A stretch of 64,000 nucleotides of DNA from Sambucus nigra (taxonomy: Eukaryota; Streptophyta; Magnoliopsida; Dipsacales; Adoxaceae), in NCBI GenBank assembly GCA_949130495.1, contig OX422217.1:576830606-576894605 (forward strand), written 5' to 3'. Made by a program: the position numbers and the translations under genes. Below, piece by piece: positions 22,367 to 33,324 of the stretch. The notes under the pieces were generated by a model. That model was given only the letters and a program-made list of their open reading frames with translations. It did not search any database and was not told where the DNA came from. The first letter of the stretch is position 1. Each line of letters starts with the position of its first letter.

Positions 22367-25300
22367 TTTAGTAAGCCTAGAAATTGGATTAATCACAAAT
22401 CAAGACCATTTGGTAAATCCTTTCTCAGATCCAATATTATTGCACAAAACAAATTTAAAATGGTGACTATTTGGATTAGATTTGATGATCTAAGACCCCA
22501 GCTAAAACATTCGAATTTAAAATCTTTTGTAGTCTTAACAACCCTATGTTGTGAGATGCATAGTGCTAGTTGGTACTTAGACAGCGGATGCTCGCGTCAT
22601 ATAACGGGTGATATTACCAAAATTAAGGATGTTATTCATTATAAAGGTGGCAACGTAACCTTTGGAGATGGTAAGACCTCCCAAGTCACTGGCAAAGGTA
22701 CTCTTAATGAAGAAGGTTTACCCAATGTTAATGATGTGTTATTAGTTCAAGGAATGAGAGCTAATTTACTTTCTATCAGACAGTTTTGTGATAATGGTTG
22801 CCAAGTTAAATTTTCCAAAACCTCTTGTGATGTTTTGAATAATATGGGAGAAAATTACATAAAAGGCAATCGTACCACGGATAACTGTTACAAAGCTTCT
22901 GGCTCCTTATCTTGTAATGTAACTCTTTTAGATGATACTGACCTATGGCACAATAGGTTGGGGCACATCAGTTTTGATACCTTAAATCGGTTATCATCAC
23001 AAGACATTGCTAGAGGCCTACCTAAAATAAAGAAATTCCCCTCTACTGTTTGTGGTCCATGTCAAGTGGGTAAGATCACCAAATCTCCTCACAAAAAGGT
23101 TAAAGACATTAACACCTCGGCACCTCTTGAACTTCTCCACATGGATTTAATGGGTCCAACTAGGACTGTTAGTTTGAATGGAAATTCTTATATCCTAGTT
23201 ATTGTGGATGATTTTTCTCGATTTACTTGGGTAGATTTCATGAAAGCTAAGTCAGAAACATTTAACAATTTCTTGAAAATTCTGACTCGGATAGAAAATG
23301 AGAAAGATACCCAAGTAATCAAATTCGAAGTGATAGAGGTGGTGAGTTTAAATAAACTGGTATCATTGAGTATTGTGAGGCTAATGGTTATTCTCATGAG
23401 TTTAGTGCTCCAAAAACTCCTCAACAAAATGGGGTTGTTGAAAGGAAAAACAGAGTTGTACAAGAAATGTCTAGAGTCCTTATCCATGCTAAAAATTTAC
23501 CTCTATACTTTTGGGAAGAAGCCTGTCTTACTACGGTTCATATTATCAATTGTGTATATCTTAGGAAGAATACCAAAATGACCCCTTACGAATTTTGGTT
23601 CAACAAAAAGCCCAATGTTAAATATTTTCGTACTTTTGGCTCCATTTGTTATGTTTGCAATGATCGTGATAATCTTTCAAAATTTGAAGCCAAAGACGAT
23701 AAATCCATTTTTCTTGGCTATTCTCAGAATAGTAGAGCTTTAAGAGTTTTCAACTTAAGAACCAAATCCATTGTAGAGTCTATTAATGTTGTTGTAATTG
23801 ATAGCACTATTGAACCCGTTAGTTAAGATCCACCTGTAGAAACTGACTTGGACATAAACATTTTAAATGATTCAGTTTTGACAGAAGATGAATCTTTACC
23901 AGCACCAACGCTTGCCGTGCCTAATTGGGTTTCAAAAGATCATCCCTCCGCCGAAGTTGTTGGTGATATTCGTGCGCCCGTGAGGACTAGAAATCAATTA
24001 CGTCAAGTAGCTCATATGGCTGCTTTTCTATCCCTGGTGGAACCAAAATCAGTAAATGAGGCACTTAGTGATTCATATTGGATTGATGCGATGCAAGAGG
24101 AGCTAGCTCAATTCACGGATCATGACGTATGGTATTTAGTTCCAAGGCCCAAGGATATCAAAGTAATCGGTACAAAATGGATTTTCAAAAACAAGACCGA
24201 TGAAAAAGGGATAGTTATTCGAAATAAGCCTAGACTTGTAGCACATGTTTATTCTCAAATAGAAGGAATAGACTGTGACGAGACGTTTGCCCCGGTTACC
24301 CGTCTTGAATCAGTGAGATTGCTTCTAGCTGTTGCTTGTCACTTACAATTTAAGCCTTTTCAAATGGACGTAAAATCTTCTTTTCTTAATGGTATTCTTT
24401 CTGAAGAAGTATACGTTGAGCAGCCCAAAGGTTTCCAAGATCCCAAAATCCCTAATCATGTTTATAGACTTAAGAAGGCTTTATATGGTTTAAAGCAGGC
24501 CCCTTGTGCTTGGTATGAACGTTTGACTGCTTTTCTATCTTCACATGGGTTTGTTAGAGGAGGTGTTGACCAAACTCTTTTTGTTAAGAAATCTAATAAA
24601 GATGACATTTTGATTGCTCAAATTTATGTAGATGACATCATTTTTGGGTCAACCTCACCAAATGAAGTTAAACAGTTTTCAAAAGACATGAGTAGTGAAT
24701 TTAAGATGTCACTTATGGGGGAGTTACAGTATTTTCTAGGACTTCAAATAAGACAACAAAGTGATGGCCTCTTTATTTCACAATCCAAATATGCTAAGGA
24801 TTTACTTGTTAAATTTGGACTTGAAAATGCTAACATTTCATCTACACCTATGGCTCTAAAGACTAAATATCTAAATTCGATAGTGGCCCAAATTTAGATC
24901 CCACATTATACCGTAGCATAATTGGTAGTTTATTATACTTAACTGCTTCTAGACATGATATTCAGTATGCTGTTTGTATTTGTGCGCGATTTCAATCCAG
25001 TCCGAAAGAGTCTCACCTCACTTGTGCTAAAAATATTTTAAAATATGTTAAAGGCACAATTAAGTTTGGACTTTGGTATACCAATGACTCTTCTTGTGAG
25101 ATAATTGGATACTCGGATGCGGATTGGGGCGGTAGCACGGATGATTGTCGTTCCACCTCGGGTGGTTGCTATTATTTAGGACAGAATCTCGTTGGATGGT
25201 CTAGTAAAAAGCAAACTAGTGTAACTTTATCAACTGCTGAATCTGAATATGTTGATGCTGGTGCATGTTGTGCTCAACTAATTTGGATTAAACAAATGCT

Positions 25301-25571
25301 ATAAAATTATGGTATTATTCAGTCCAAAGTACACCTTTATTGTGATAATGAAAGTGCTATTTGTATTGCCAAAAATCATGTCCAGCATAGTAGGACTAAG
25401 CACATCAACATAAGGCATCATTTTATTAGAGAATTGGTTGAAACAAAAGAACTTGTAATCGAACATATTCCTACTGAAAATCAACTAGCTGATCTGTTCA
25501 CCAAACCGTTAAATAAATCCCGGTTTGAGAAATTGAGACATATGATTGGAATGATTGTACTCGATAATTAG
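22367..25571 (+). pseudogene. Copia pol (protease, integrase, reverse transcriptase, RNase H), broken
   Basis: Protease: WYLDSGCSRHITGD near 22570, with the DSG active site. Integrase: GAG-pre-integrase HNRLGH ... CGPCQ, core LLHMDLMGP and, after a one-base loss near 23322, SDRGGEF and QQNGVVERKN. Reverse transcriptase: IGTKWIFKNKTDEKG, FQMDVKSSFLNG, YGLKQAPCAWYERL and YVDDIIFGST (24627). RNase H: YSDADWGGSTDD, SSKKQTSVTLSTAESEY and QLADLFTKPLNKSRFEKLR, ending at the TAG at 25569. Lesions: frameshift near 23322, TAA at 23352, TAA at 23824, frameshift near 24878, TAA at 25300. Several stops replace expected Gln. The AHVYSQ segment also departs from the usual AQGYSQ. No extra ORF follows. Confidence 0.93.
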
Positions 25572-26067
25572 TTGTGTTTAATCTGCTTTCTATATACTAG
25601 ATCTCTGAGGTTTTAGGATATAGGTATCTACTAATAATGGTATCTCCTAACGCCATGTTTAATGTAGGAGACAATTATTTTGCAGATTATGAACATTTAT
25701 TCTTTCCTTCTTCTTACCATTGTCTAATTTAGACAAAATGGGGGATAATTGAGTACATATTCTAGTCTTGTGTGGTTCATACATATCCTGTCTTGTAATT
25801 TCTTGCACATTTACTTCTGTAATTTTAAAATTTTGGTTTGAGCAAATGCTACTAACTTGATTTCTTGGCGGATTGTGTATTTATGTTTTGCAGGTTTTCT
25901 TAACCGTACATCCGATCCTTGTTGTGTCTTTTTCTTTTCTAGGATGGGTGGGTAGATAGATATTTTTTGTATAGGATATATTAGGTATTATTTTTCGTAT
26001 TATTTTTCCTTAGTATATCATTTGATGTACTCAAGGGTTTTGTCAAAATTAGTCCAATGGGGGAGTT
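25572..26067 (+). other. Copia 3' untranslated region and polypurine tract
   Basis: About 500 non-coding bases between pol and the right LTR. The polypurine tract is AATGGGGGAG at about 26056-26065, immediately before TGAAGG. Confidence 0.8.
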
Positions 26068-26879
26068 TGAAGGTCCTATATAGAGCATACCTAGGATTTG
26101 TTTTTGGTGCTTTAGCTATATAGGACTTAATCTGGTTGGACTTGAATTTTGACAAAATATTTTTGTAATTTAGGATTGTGTGTCCCCATATCGACTCCAA
26201 GCTCTCCTTGTCCAACTACATCAAATGTGCACTCCATTCAGTCCGCCCTCATTTTTCATGTTCTATGGCTCATAGGAATTTTCGTCACGTAGGACACGAC
26301 ACCACGTTGCATTTTGCATTTTTATCATGTCTTATGATAAAGTTTTATTTTGTCATAATAAAATTATTTTTGAGTTCATAAATTTTAATTTGGAATTTTT
26401 ATAAGAAAAATGTTTTTGTGAAAATAAGTTTGACACCAAATATTTTTTTTAATAAAAGTTGCAGAATATTTTTTTGAAGTTCAAAATAAAATTTTGTTAT
26501 GTTATATTCGTGCATGTGCGTGTCATTATATGTTGTTATATATATATAGTTTAATATATACGCGTGATATCTACCTGCAGCCGAGATTAGCCCATCTCAT
26601 ACATAAGATATATTTTATATTATATATGTAGTATGTATGTGCGTGGTGTATATATATATGTATATATATACACGCTTCGTATACACGACCCTATATGTTT
26701 ACCTGCATGTGTGTCCCCATAACAGGTGGCCCTGAGCCTCTACAGTATTATATATATGTTTAGTATGTTTATGCGTATGCGTGTGTTTTTATATATATAC
26801 ATACATTCGTATGTATGACATGTTTAATATATGTTATATGGTAGTATATACATATATATTGATATGTTAGTATGCGTAC

Positions 26880-26883
<4 letters not shown>

Positions 26884-26961
<78 letters not shown>
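26884..26961 (+). repeat. TA microsatellite expanded in the right copia LTR
   Basis: About 38 TA units; the same place in the left LTR (17482-17498) has about 8. Confidence 0.92.
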
Positions 26962-26966
<5 letters not shown>

Positions 26967-27946
26967 GTGATTTGTATATTAGTTGATGGCGTGTTACCCT
27001 TTACATATTTTATCCCATATAAGTAGGCGATGTGACCCCATACTCATAGTTGTTTCCTTATATTAATATAATTGGTTATAGCTTTTTGTCATAGCCTAAT
27101 AGGACTTTCAGTTGGCCGATTTCACTCATGCTTTAGGCCTGCAGGAATTGACCATTGCAGGACTTTTAAAGACCTTAGCTGTCAATATTTTGTACCAAGT
27201 TGTTTGCGTGTCTGTTGCAATGCCTTGAGGCTTTACTCGATTTGACATCCTCTCTGTTGATTACCATTACCGCCCACGGTTTTCTTTTCAAAACCAACAT
27301 GGGTTTCGGCTTTCATTTTCAAAACGACATCGTGGCAATTTTTTTCCACGGACTGTTTTGCTTGTTGAAGACGACGTCAGGTTACTGTTGGCGTGTTCAC
27401 ATGGGTATGTTATTATGTATATTATTTTAATATATATAAGTGTACATGATTTGACCGACTCGTTTATTTAAAAAACGTACCCACGGTTTTTCTCTTAAAA
27501 CCGAAACCATTTTTTTTAAAACAACGTCGAGTTGTTTATTCAGCCCACGGTTTTCAGGTAAAACCAAAAATAGTTTTTAGTTTATTAAAAATGACGTCGC
27601 ATGGCTTTTATCAGTCAACGACAATTTTTTTGTACAGCTGGCTTCCAATTTTTTAAACGATGCCATTTTATTCCTATTAACAACGGTAATAATTTTTTTG
27701 CATTTTGATTACGCTACTTTTTTTAACAGCTGGCTTCGAGTTATTCAAAACGACTGTGTTTTAATAAACATTTTGTTTATTAGTCTGTTAGTGTGTAACA
27801 GCTTGCACAACACGTGTCACATTTTTAACACTACACTTTGTGATTTTTTGTGAGCCCTCAGATTATATTTTATCTACGGTTGTGTGTATTTCTTTGGTGA
27901 TCCATGTGATTCCCTTTTACACCAATCTGCACACACTTGTGCACTC

Positions 27947-27954
27947 TATAAATA
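27947..27954 (+). promoter_or_regulatory. LTR TATA box (copia, right LTR)
   Basis: TATAAATA, the same context as in the left LTR. If active it would read into 29524 onward, antisense to the Athila gag. Confidence 0.7.
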
Positions 27955-29523
27955 GAGACATTGTGTCTTCATTTTTTTTAACCAGAGAAAATTCGTTTTT
28001 GAGCATAAATTCTGCCAAAATTAATTCTGAGAGAGAGAGATTAAACACCAGTATTTTTAGAGAAATCTTTTGTGTGTTCTTTACAAAACATTGTTGAGTC
28101 TTCAAAACGTATTGTGGATTCAAGAATGGAAGGTTTCTAATCTCAGAATTTCTGCATCTCCAAATCAGTTGATTTTTTATTTTGAAAAATCGTTTTGTGA
28201 GTATCTCTATTATTGTTCTTGTTTTCTTGTAATTTCAGATTTGTTATGTGCTAGATCTAAAGTGTTTGTGTAAGTATTGTGCTGGAATATATTTTATAAA
28301 TACTACACACAATAGAACTAGTAGTGATCTTACTTCATTCAAAACACTTTTTTTTAAATTGATATTTCGGGAAATCTGATTTACACTAAAGTACAACTGA
28401 TTCTAGGTTTAGAGATTTAAACCTAATACGAGTTGTGCACCGGAACAGAACTACCTGATACTGGAAATTTGACCTTGGACTAAACAAATTTATACCTGGA
28501 TATTTGACAAAGGACTTGGACTGAGAACAAGAACATACTGAACCTAATCAAGAACCTGAACTTTTCAGACTCATTGGAACTTAAACTAAATTGGATTAAA
28601 TCATTTTAATCTAAAATAGTTATAAACAGTTTGTATTATCTCTGACTGTATGCTTGATATGTTTTATTTCTTTTCAGTCTAGAATATATCTGTGTGAACT
28701 TGATTACTTGATTGTGTTAGTGATTTTCAGAAATTGTTTGCATCTCATATCACTCACATATCACTCACGTTGTATTCACATAGACACATCTTTGTTTGTG
28801 TAATATCTGAACAAGTATTAGTGTTCAAAGATTTAAAGAAAAATAAAAGAAGCTTTTCAAAAGTGTATTCAAAGTCAAGATGACTTGATTTGAATAACAA
28901 AAGACTTGCAAAGATATAGGTGATATATAGTCTGTTGCATCACACACACTTCACTAGAAAATAAATAATAGGCACTGAGCCAACCTGCGCTTAAAGAAGT
29001 TAGAGGGGAGGCTATGAAGTGAAGAATGCAAAAACAAGTGAGGACAATTCAAAGAGAGAACTGAATAAGAAACCAGGGTAGAGACTTGGTCGTGTGGGAT
29101 AATAGCTAGATCATTCTTCTTTAATTGTTAAGTTTGTTGTTTGTAACTCGTACCAATTCATTTATTGTTTTAGTGAAAGTAGTTTAGGTGACTCCTAGGG
29201 GAGTCCGTCGTTTTTCCCGGGGAAGGGTTTTTGCGATGTTAAATAAATATTGTGTGTTGTACATTTTTCGCTTTTCACCTCACACGAAAAGGTAGGACTA
29301 AATAATTAGAAACTCGCCTAAAAATTGAATCTGTTTTGGACTATAATTAACTTTGAAAATTAAAATTATTTTCATAAAAGTTAATCAAATTAAGTAAAAG
29401 TTTAATTTGGTCCCCTTTGCATCATTCATATAAACTCGTAGGTTTAAGGTGTTTACTCAACAATAAGTTTACTTCCGCATATAAAGTCTTTGCGCATTGA
29501 CCCGCATTGTCGGGGTCACCTCA

Positions 29524-29528
29524 CTCTC
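29524..29528. repeat. Target-site duplication CTCTC, right copy (copia)
   Basis: Follows the ACCTCA end of the right LTR; pairs with 16644-16648. Confidence 0.92.
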
Positions 29529-30393
29529 ATCCGCACTTCAAGCATATCTCTGAAATTCTTCTCCAATTGGTCAAATTTTCGATCCAATAAAGTGTCCTTA
29601 TCCAAGTGATAAATACCGGACGTAGCAGGCAAGTTAGGCACTTGTAAATTTCGATTTTGACTATTGGGATCAGAAATATCCCATGCTTGGGTAGTCTCTG
29701 CTACATATTTCAGATGAGCCTCAGCATCACTCGAATCTAACTCCCAAAAAGGTCTTTCACACATGGTTTGAACAAGTTGTTTGGATGCTAAAGTAAGGCC
29801 TTGATGGAAAAATGAAATCAGATGATGCTTTTCAAATCCATGATGTGGTCAAGCACTAATTAAGTCCTGAAATCTCTCCCAACACTTATCAAAATCCTCA
29901 TTCTCATTTTGATGAAAAGCTTGAATTTGGGCTTTAACAGAATTGGTTTTGTGTTGTGGAAAAAATTTAATTAAAACTTGGCTTGCATATCTCTCCAAGA
30001 TAACACAGAATTTGGGGGTAGGGACCATAACCAAGTTTTAGCTTTATCCTTTAAGGAAAAAGGGAAGAGCTTCAACCGGATTACATCTTGTGGACAAGCT
30101 TGGTCACCAAACATCTCACACGCTTCCTCGAACTCTCTAAGATGGAGATATGGTTTTTCAGAATCCATCCCATGAAATGTAGGAAAAATTTGGATCATAC
30201 CATTCCGAAAGTGGAACTGACCGGCATTATACGGAAGTAAAATGCAACCAGGGGTAACAGTTCGCTTCGAAAATAAAAGATCCTTCATGGGAAGATATGG
30301 TATCTCATACTCTCCAGCACCAACACCGACACTACCATGCTCCGACATATTGCTACCGAAAGGTTCAGAATTCTCACTCAGGGTTTGACTCAA
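29529..30393 (-). pseudogene. Athila gag, 5' part, cut by copia insertion
   Basis: Minus-strand start at 30393. Recognised as the retrotransposon Gag capsid domain: FHGMDSEKPYLHLREFEEAC, FPFSLKDKAKTWLWSLP, SWRDMQAKF and, after a small indel near 29975, FFPQHKT, FHQNENEDFDKCWERFQDL, then a TGA at 29849-29851 where Cys is expected, then FFHQGLTLASKQLV. The last stretch (LLDRKFDQLEKNFRDM) leads to the CTCTC duplication at 29528, where the copia element interrupts it; the gag frame resumes at 16643. The start is about 210 bases after the primer site, normal for the lineage. Confidence 0.88.
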
Positions 30394-30603
30394 TGAACGA
30401 CTTGTGATGGAGTTATTAGGCGAAGGAGGTGGAACCCAAAAATGAGGAGACTCAGAATTTTCAGAACATGCTTCGGCTATAGGATTTTCGTGAACTTAGG
30501 TGGAAGATGAATTCTTCATATACCACATAAGAGATAAGATAAAAAAAAAATCGAAATCACTTGTAGATTAAAATAACTTTCTTGAAACTATAACAATGTC
30601 TGA
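30394..30603 (-). other. Athila 5' leader between primer site and gag
   Basis: About 210 bases, non-coding, between the primer-binding site and the gag start. Confidence 0.6.
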
Positions 30604-30621
30604 TCCCCGGCAACGGTGCCA
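30604..30621 (-). other. Primer-binding site, tRNA-Asp (Athila)
   Basis: Plus strand TCCCCGGCAACGGTGCCA matches the 3' end of plant tRNA-Asp at 17 of 18 bases (T for C at one place). It sits six bases inside the 5' LTR. tRNA-Asp priming is characteristic of Athila. Confidence 0.9.
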
Positions 30622-31305
30622 AAAACTTATCGCGACCTAATATTTGTGTCAAAGGTGCATTTTCTCTAGGCTCAAGTGCAAGCCTGTCGCTCAAGTAATA
30701 ACCCGGTAAGTCGGGATCGTATCCACAGAGATCAAAATTGTCAATATTAGTAATAGGGAAAGTTATTAAATCTTGAAATGATTTCTCAAAATAAATATAA
30801 AAAGATGATTAATGATTGGGAAAATTTCTAGTGAAATAAAAAATTTACTTAAGAAAACAAACTAAAAATTGCAAAGAACTTAGATTTGATGAATGAGAGA
30901 CAATAGGGTAGGGTACAATCCCTCAAACCTTAACAAATTATCCTATAGAATTCTAGAATTGTAAATTAAAATTCTTGACTAAATCCAGTCCTTATAAATT
31001 CTAAGCATTACATATATGAAGGATCTAGCCCGCATCATACGAAATCAAAGATAGATATAAAGCGGTGAATGAATAATTATACTCACAAAGAGTTCTTAAA
31101 CATCTCAAGTACCTAGGGTAAGAGAGATTAAAAGATTGACAATGTTTGTATGATTTTCATGCATGATTCAATCAATATTTTAATTTATCCTCTATTTTCT
31201 ACATAAATAATTTTCCTTGGATTGAGTTCATGTACCCCAACCCTTGCGAATTTAGCTACACATGATTTGGTTAAAAAACAAATTCATACACAAAATTCTA
31301 GATCT

Positions 31306-31310
31306 ATAAG
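31306..31310. repeat. Target-site duplication ATAAG, left copy (solo LTR)
   Basis: ATAAG precedes TGAAAAACC and recurs at 32414-32418; the empty site with a single ATAAG is seen in the other Athila LTR near 7741-7745. Confidence 0.93.
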
Positions 31311-32413
31311 TGAAAAACCGGATAGGTTCGGTGTGTGATAATTGATTAAAATTAAATTAAATTCGCAAGATTCCAAGTAACCCTTATTTAATTCGAGTCT
31401 ATTTAGAAACAGCCCATAAACAAACAACTACGTGTGTGTGTGTGTGTCAAACCATAAATAAAGCATGCGACACAAAGTTAAGGAAAAATCCCCGCAGGGC
31501 AAAACCTTTTATTTCACTATAATAAGTAAATCGCAACTTACACAGATTACAATGAAATACAGTGACACGCGAATACCCGCAGGCGTCGGTCGGTGTCGTC
31601 AGCAATGAATCCACACGCAGCGAACCCACATGAACCTCAGTCCAATTAACAAAGGAAGAACCGCAACACTCCTCAATGACACGCAGCCATAAAACTTTGT
31701 AGAGACTCCCTCGACAATGACACGCAGCCCTCGGTTGCAAAGATCTCTCCACAAAGGTTTGAACAAACACAAGGTTGTGTTCTTGGGTTACCAAAAAGAT
31801 TCACAAAGGATTGGCAATTGTGTGAATCAAAACATGAGTCTTGGGACTCAAAAAATATGAAGACTAGAGGTATTTGGACTCTCAAAAACGTCTTCTAAAG
31901 TCTTGCAAAACAACTCCCCCGAAGTTGGTATTTATAGGAAAAAATATGAAGAGTCCCATGTTTTTAAAACTCTAAAATTCTATCCAGCGTACAAAAAAAA
32001 TAGCATTCTTTAAGGAATTTTCTCTATCTTCAAAAGGTCATAACTCCTTCACCGTAGCTCGGATTGAGGTGCCGTTTTTTCCAGTATCTTCGTTACGGCG
32101 AGCTCTTCAACTTTCCAGTTGACCAGACCTTCGAACTATGGATGTAAAATTACGAAAATGACCTTGAACACTCCTATCTTGCCTTTTTTCACTGTTTTGA
32201 CTTCCCTTGCGTACAACTTGCATTAAGTCCCTAAAATCTTGGAACGTGAAGTCGTTGAGGCAGATGTGGGACACATTAATGGAGATGTTGAATGCTTGAT
32301 TCCCGGAATTCGGATAGAGGCCGTCATGTGAGATCGTGAGGTGACGTGCCAAATGTAGCGGCGTACGACATACACAAATGTAACATGTTGGACATGAGAA
32401 AAATGTCCTTACA
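31311..32413 (-). mobile_element. Solo LTR, 1103 bp, inserted in the Athila 5' LTR
   Basis: TGAAAAACC ... CCTTACA with a perfect five-base duplication, no internal region and the uninterrupted empty site preserved in the partner Athila LTR. This is the expected product of LTR-LTR recombination. A minus-strand TATA box (CCTATAAATACC, 31927-31938) suggests that the parent element read on the minus strand. It holds a short GT microsatellite (31431-31447). No copy of its partner or family is recognised in this window. Open frames inside (31447-31885, 32107-32352) are not supported as genes. Confidence 0.9.
31927..31938 (-). promoter_or_regulatory. TATA box of the solo LTR
   Basis: Minus-strand CCTATAAATACC, a good plant TATA box; sets the likely orientation of the solo LTR. 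Confidence 0.55.
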
Positions 32414-32633
32414 ATAAGACATTGGAAATAATTTGCAAATAATAAAACAAGAGAATGGAATGATTTTACTTGAATTCAACAACAAAAACGGAATTGCAAT
32501 TCATAAATTCTTACAAACTAGGGTTTATGAAAAACTCTCAAAGAAATAGAAGATTTTCTCTCTCAAAAGCTAACCCTAGAATTCGACCTAGAATTCAACC
32601 CAGAATTCAGCCTATTATAATGATGTAGGGCAT

Positions 32634-32644
32634 GGCTTTTATAG
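32634..32644 (-). promoter_or_regulatory. LTR TATA box (Athila, right LTR)
   Basis: CTATAAAAGCC on the minus strand, identical to the left LTR. As the 5' LTR promoter it would drive the Athila transcript, although the solo LTR now lies about 220 bases downstream. Confidence 0.65.
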
Positions 32645-32746
32645 AAAAAATTTATCACAAAATTGGCAGCCCTAATCACTTGTGGCACAAGTTTCACCAG
32701 CTATGCACGCCAAAATCTGCACAATAAATGCCAGGATTTCACATGA

Positions 32747-32935
32747 CCGGACCGGTCCGGATTACCCTCGGATCGGTCCGATTTTCTGCCACCGGATCGG
32801 TTCTTTTTTTATTCTAGCGGATCGGTCCGATCCCCACCGGATCGGTTCGGCTTCCATCGGTTTGTCATCCATCCGGGGTCTACTAGACATGGCACATTTT
32901 AGATCGGTCCGGTTACAACAGGATCGGTCCGATTT
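32747..32935. repeat. GGATCGGTCCG repeat cluster in Athila U3, right LTR
   Basis: Better preserved than the left copy: the palindrome CCGGACCGGTCCGG at 32747-32760 followed by about six GATCGGT(C/T)C copies up to 32930. Confidence 0.88.
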
Positions 32936-33319
32936 TCTTTCACTTTGACTTTTTCCCTTTAGCTTTGACTGGCCATAACTTTTGATCTAAAACTCCGATT
33001 TGAGTGCCGTTTCTTCCTATGCTCTTGTGAACTCATGCTCTTCAACTTCCCTTTTGGTGTCAAGTTTGAATTCTAAGTAGAACTTTATGCTTTTGGCCTT
33101 TGACGTTTCTTCCATTCATTTTCTCCTTTCTTCTGGTTTCTTTATCTCCTTTCTTGCATTCCATTCCTGAAAACTTCATTTAAAGTACACGAAAACTTGG
33201 GAAAATTATTAGAAACAGTCAATGGAGTAATATGGACTAAAAATGATTCAATTACCTTGTTCGAGATATTAAAATCACTAACTTAAGGGGCTAAATTCAG
33301 AAGAATTTACGCTTGGTCA

Positions 33320-33324
33320 CAGCT
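33320..33324. repeat. Target-site duplication CAGCT, right copy (Athila)
   Basis: Pairs with 7060-7064. Confidence 0.95.

Larger units (their letters stand above)
16649..29523 (+). mobile_element. SIRE-like Ty1/copia retrotransposon with 3.4-kb LTRs
   Basis: Complete plus-strand element inside Athila gag. LTRs run TGAAGG to ACCTCA (left 16649-20059, right 26068-29523) with CTCTC duplications, a tRNA-iMet primer site right after the left LTR and a polypurine tract before the right. The internal region is only 6.0 kb, so LTRs make up more than half the element; 3.4 kb is exceptionally long for copia. Gag-pol order is gag, protease, integrase, reverse transcriptase, RNase H. By eye, about 4 differences in 330 bases around 17641-17970 and about 7 in 135 bases around 18781 separate the LTRs, so insertion is fairly recent. 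The frames nevertheless carry several stops and frameshifts. Confidence 0.96.
26068..29523 (+). repeat. Copia 3' LTR, 3456 bp
   Basis: Matches 16649-20059 over its whole length. The main length difference is a TA microsatellite of about 77 bases (26884-26961) where the left LTR has about 17. A short segment near 26250 is missing relative to the left LTR. TATA box at 27947-27954. ORFs inside (27200, 27840, 28070) duplicate those of the left LTR and are not genes. Confidence 0.96.
7065..33319 (-). mobile_element. Athila-type Ty3 LTR retrotransposon with env-position ORF, nested insertions
   Basis: A complete but decayed element. LTRs start TGTCGCGAC (right copy TATCGCGAC) and end GGTCA, with CAGCT duplications. 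Reading on the minus strand: 5' LTR (30628-33319), primer site for tRNA-Asp, gag, protease, reverse transcriptase, RNase H, integrase, a spacer, an env-position ORF, a long non-coding region, polypurine tract and 3' LTR (7065-8647). Athila assignment rests on the DLGAS protease, FMDDFSIFG reverse transcriptase, tRNA-Asp primer site and the downstream extra ORF. Removing the nested copia element and solo LTR leaves about 12.3 kb, usual for Athila. All ORFs carry stops or frameshifts, so it cannot move autonomously. Confidence 0.95.
30628..33319 (-). repeat. Athila 5' LTR (right copy), interrupted by a solo LTR
   Basis: Homologous to 7065-8647. It is split at 31310/32414 by a 1103-bp insertion; the remaining length is about 1584 bp, almost equal to the other LTR. 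The inner end has TA instead of TG. The outer end GGTCA is followed by the CAGCT duplication. Confidence 0.95.

Noticed and set aside
17735..28273. Open frames at 17735, 18376, 18606 and their copies at 27200, 27840, 28070
   Set aside because: They lie inside the two long copia LTRs, around and after the TATA box, and are short and AT-driven.
30604..30621. tRNA-Asp gene
   Set aside because: Only the 3' 18 bases are present, placed six bases from an LTR: a primer-binding site, not a tRNA gene.
31447..31885. Minus-strand frames in the solo LTR as a gene
   Set aside because: Overlapping short frames inside an LTR with target duplications; no recognisable domain.
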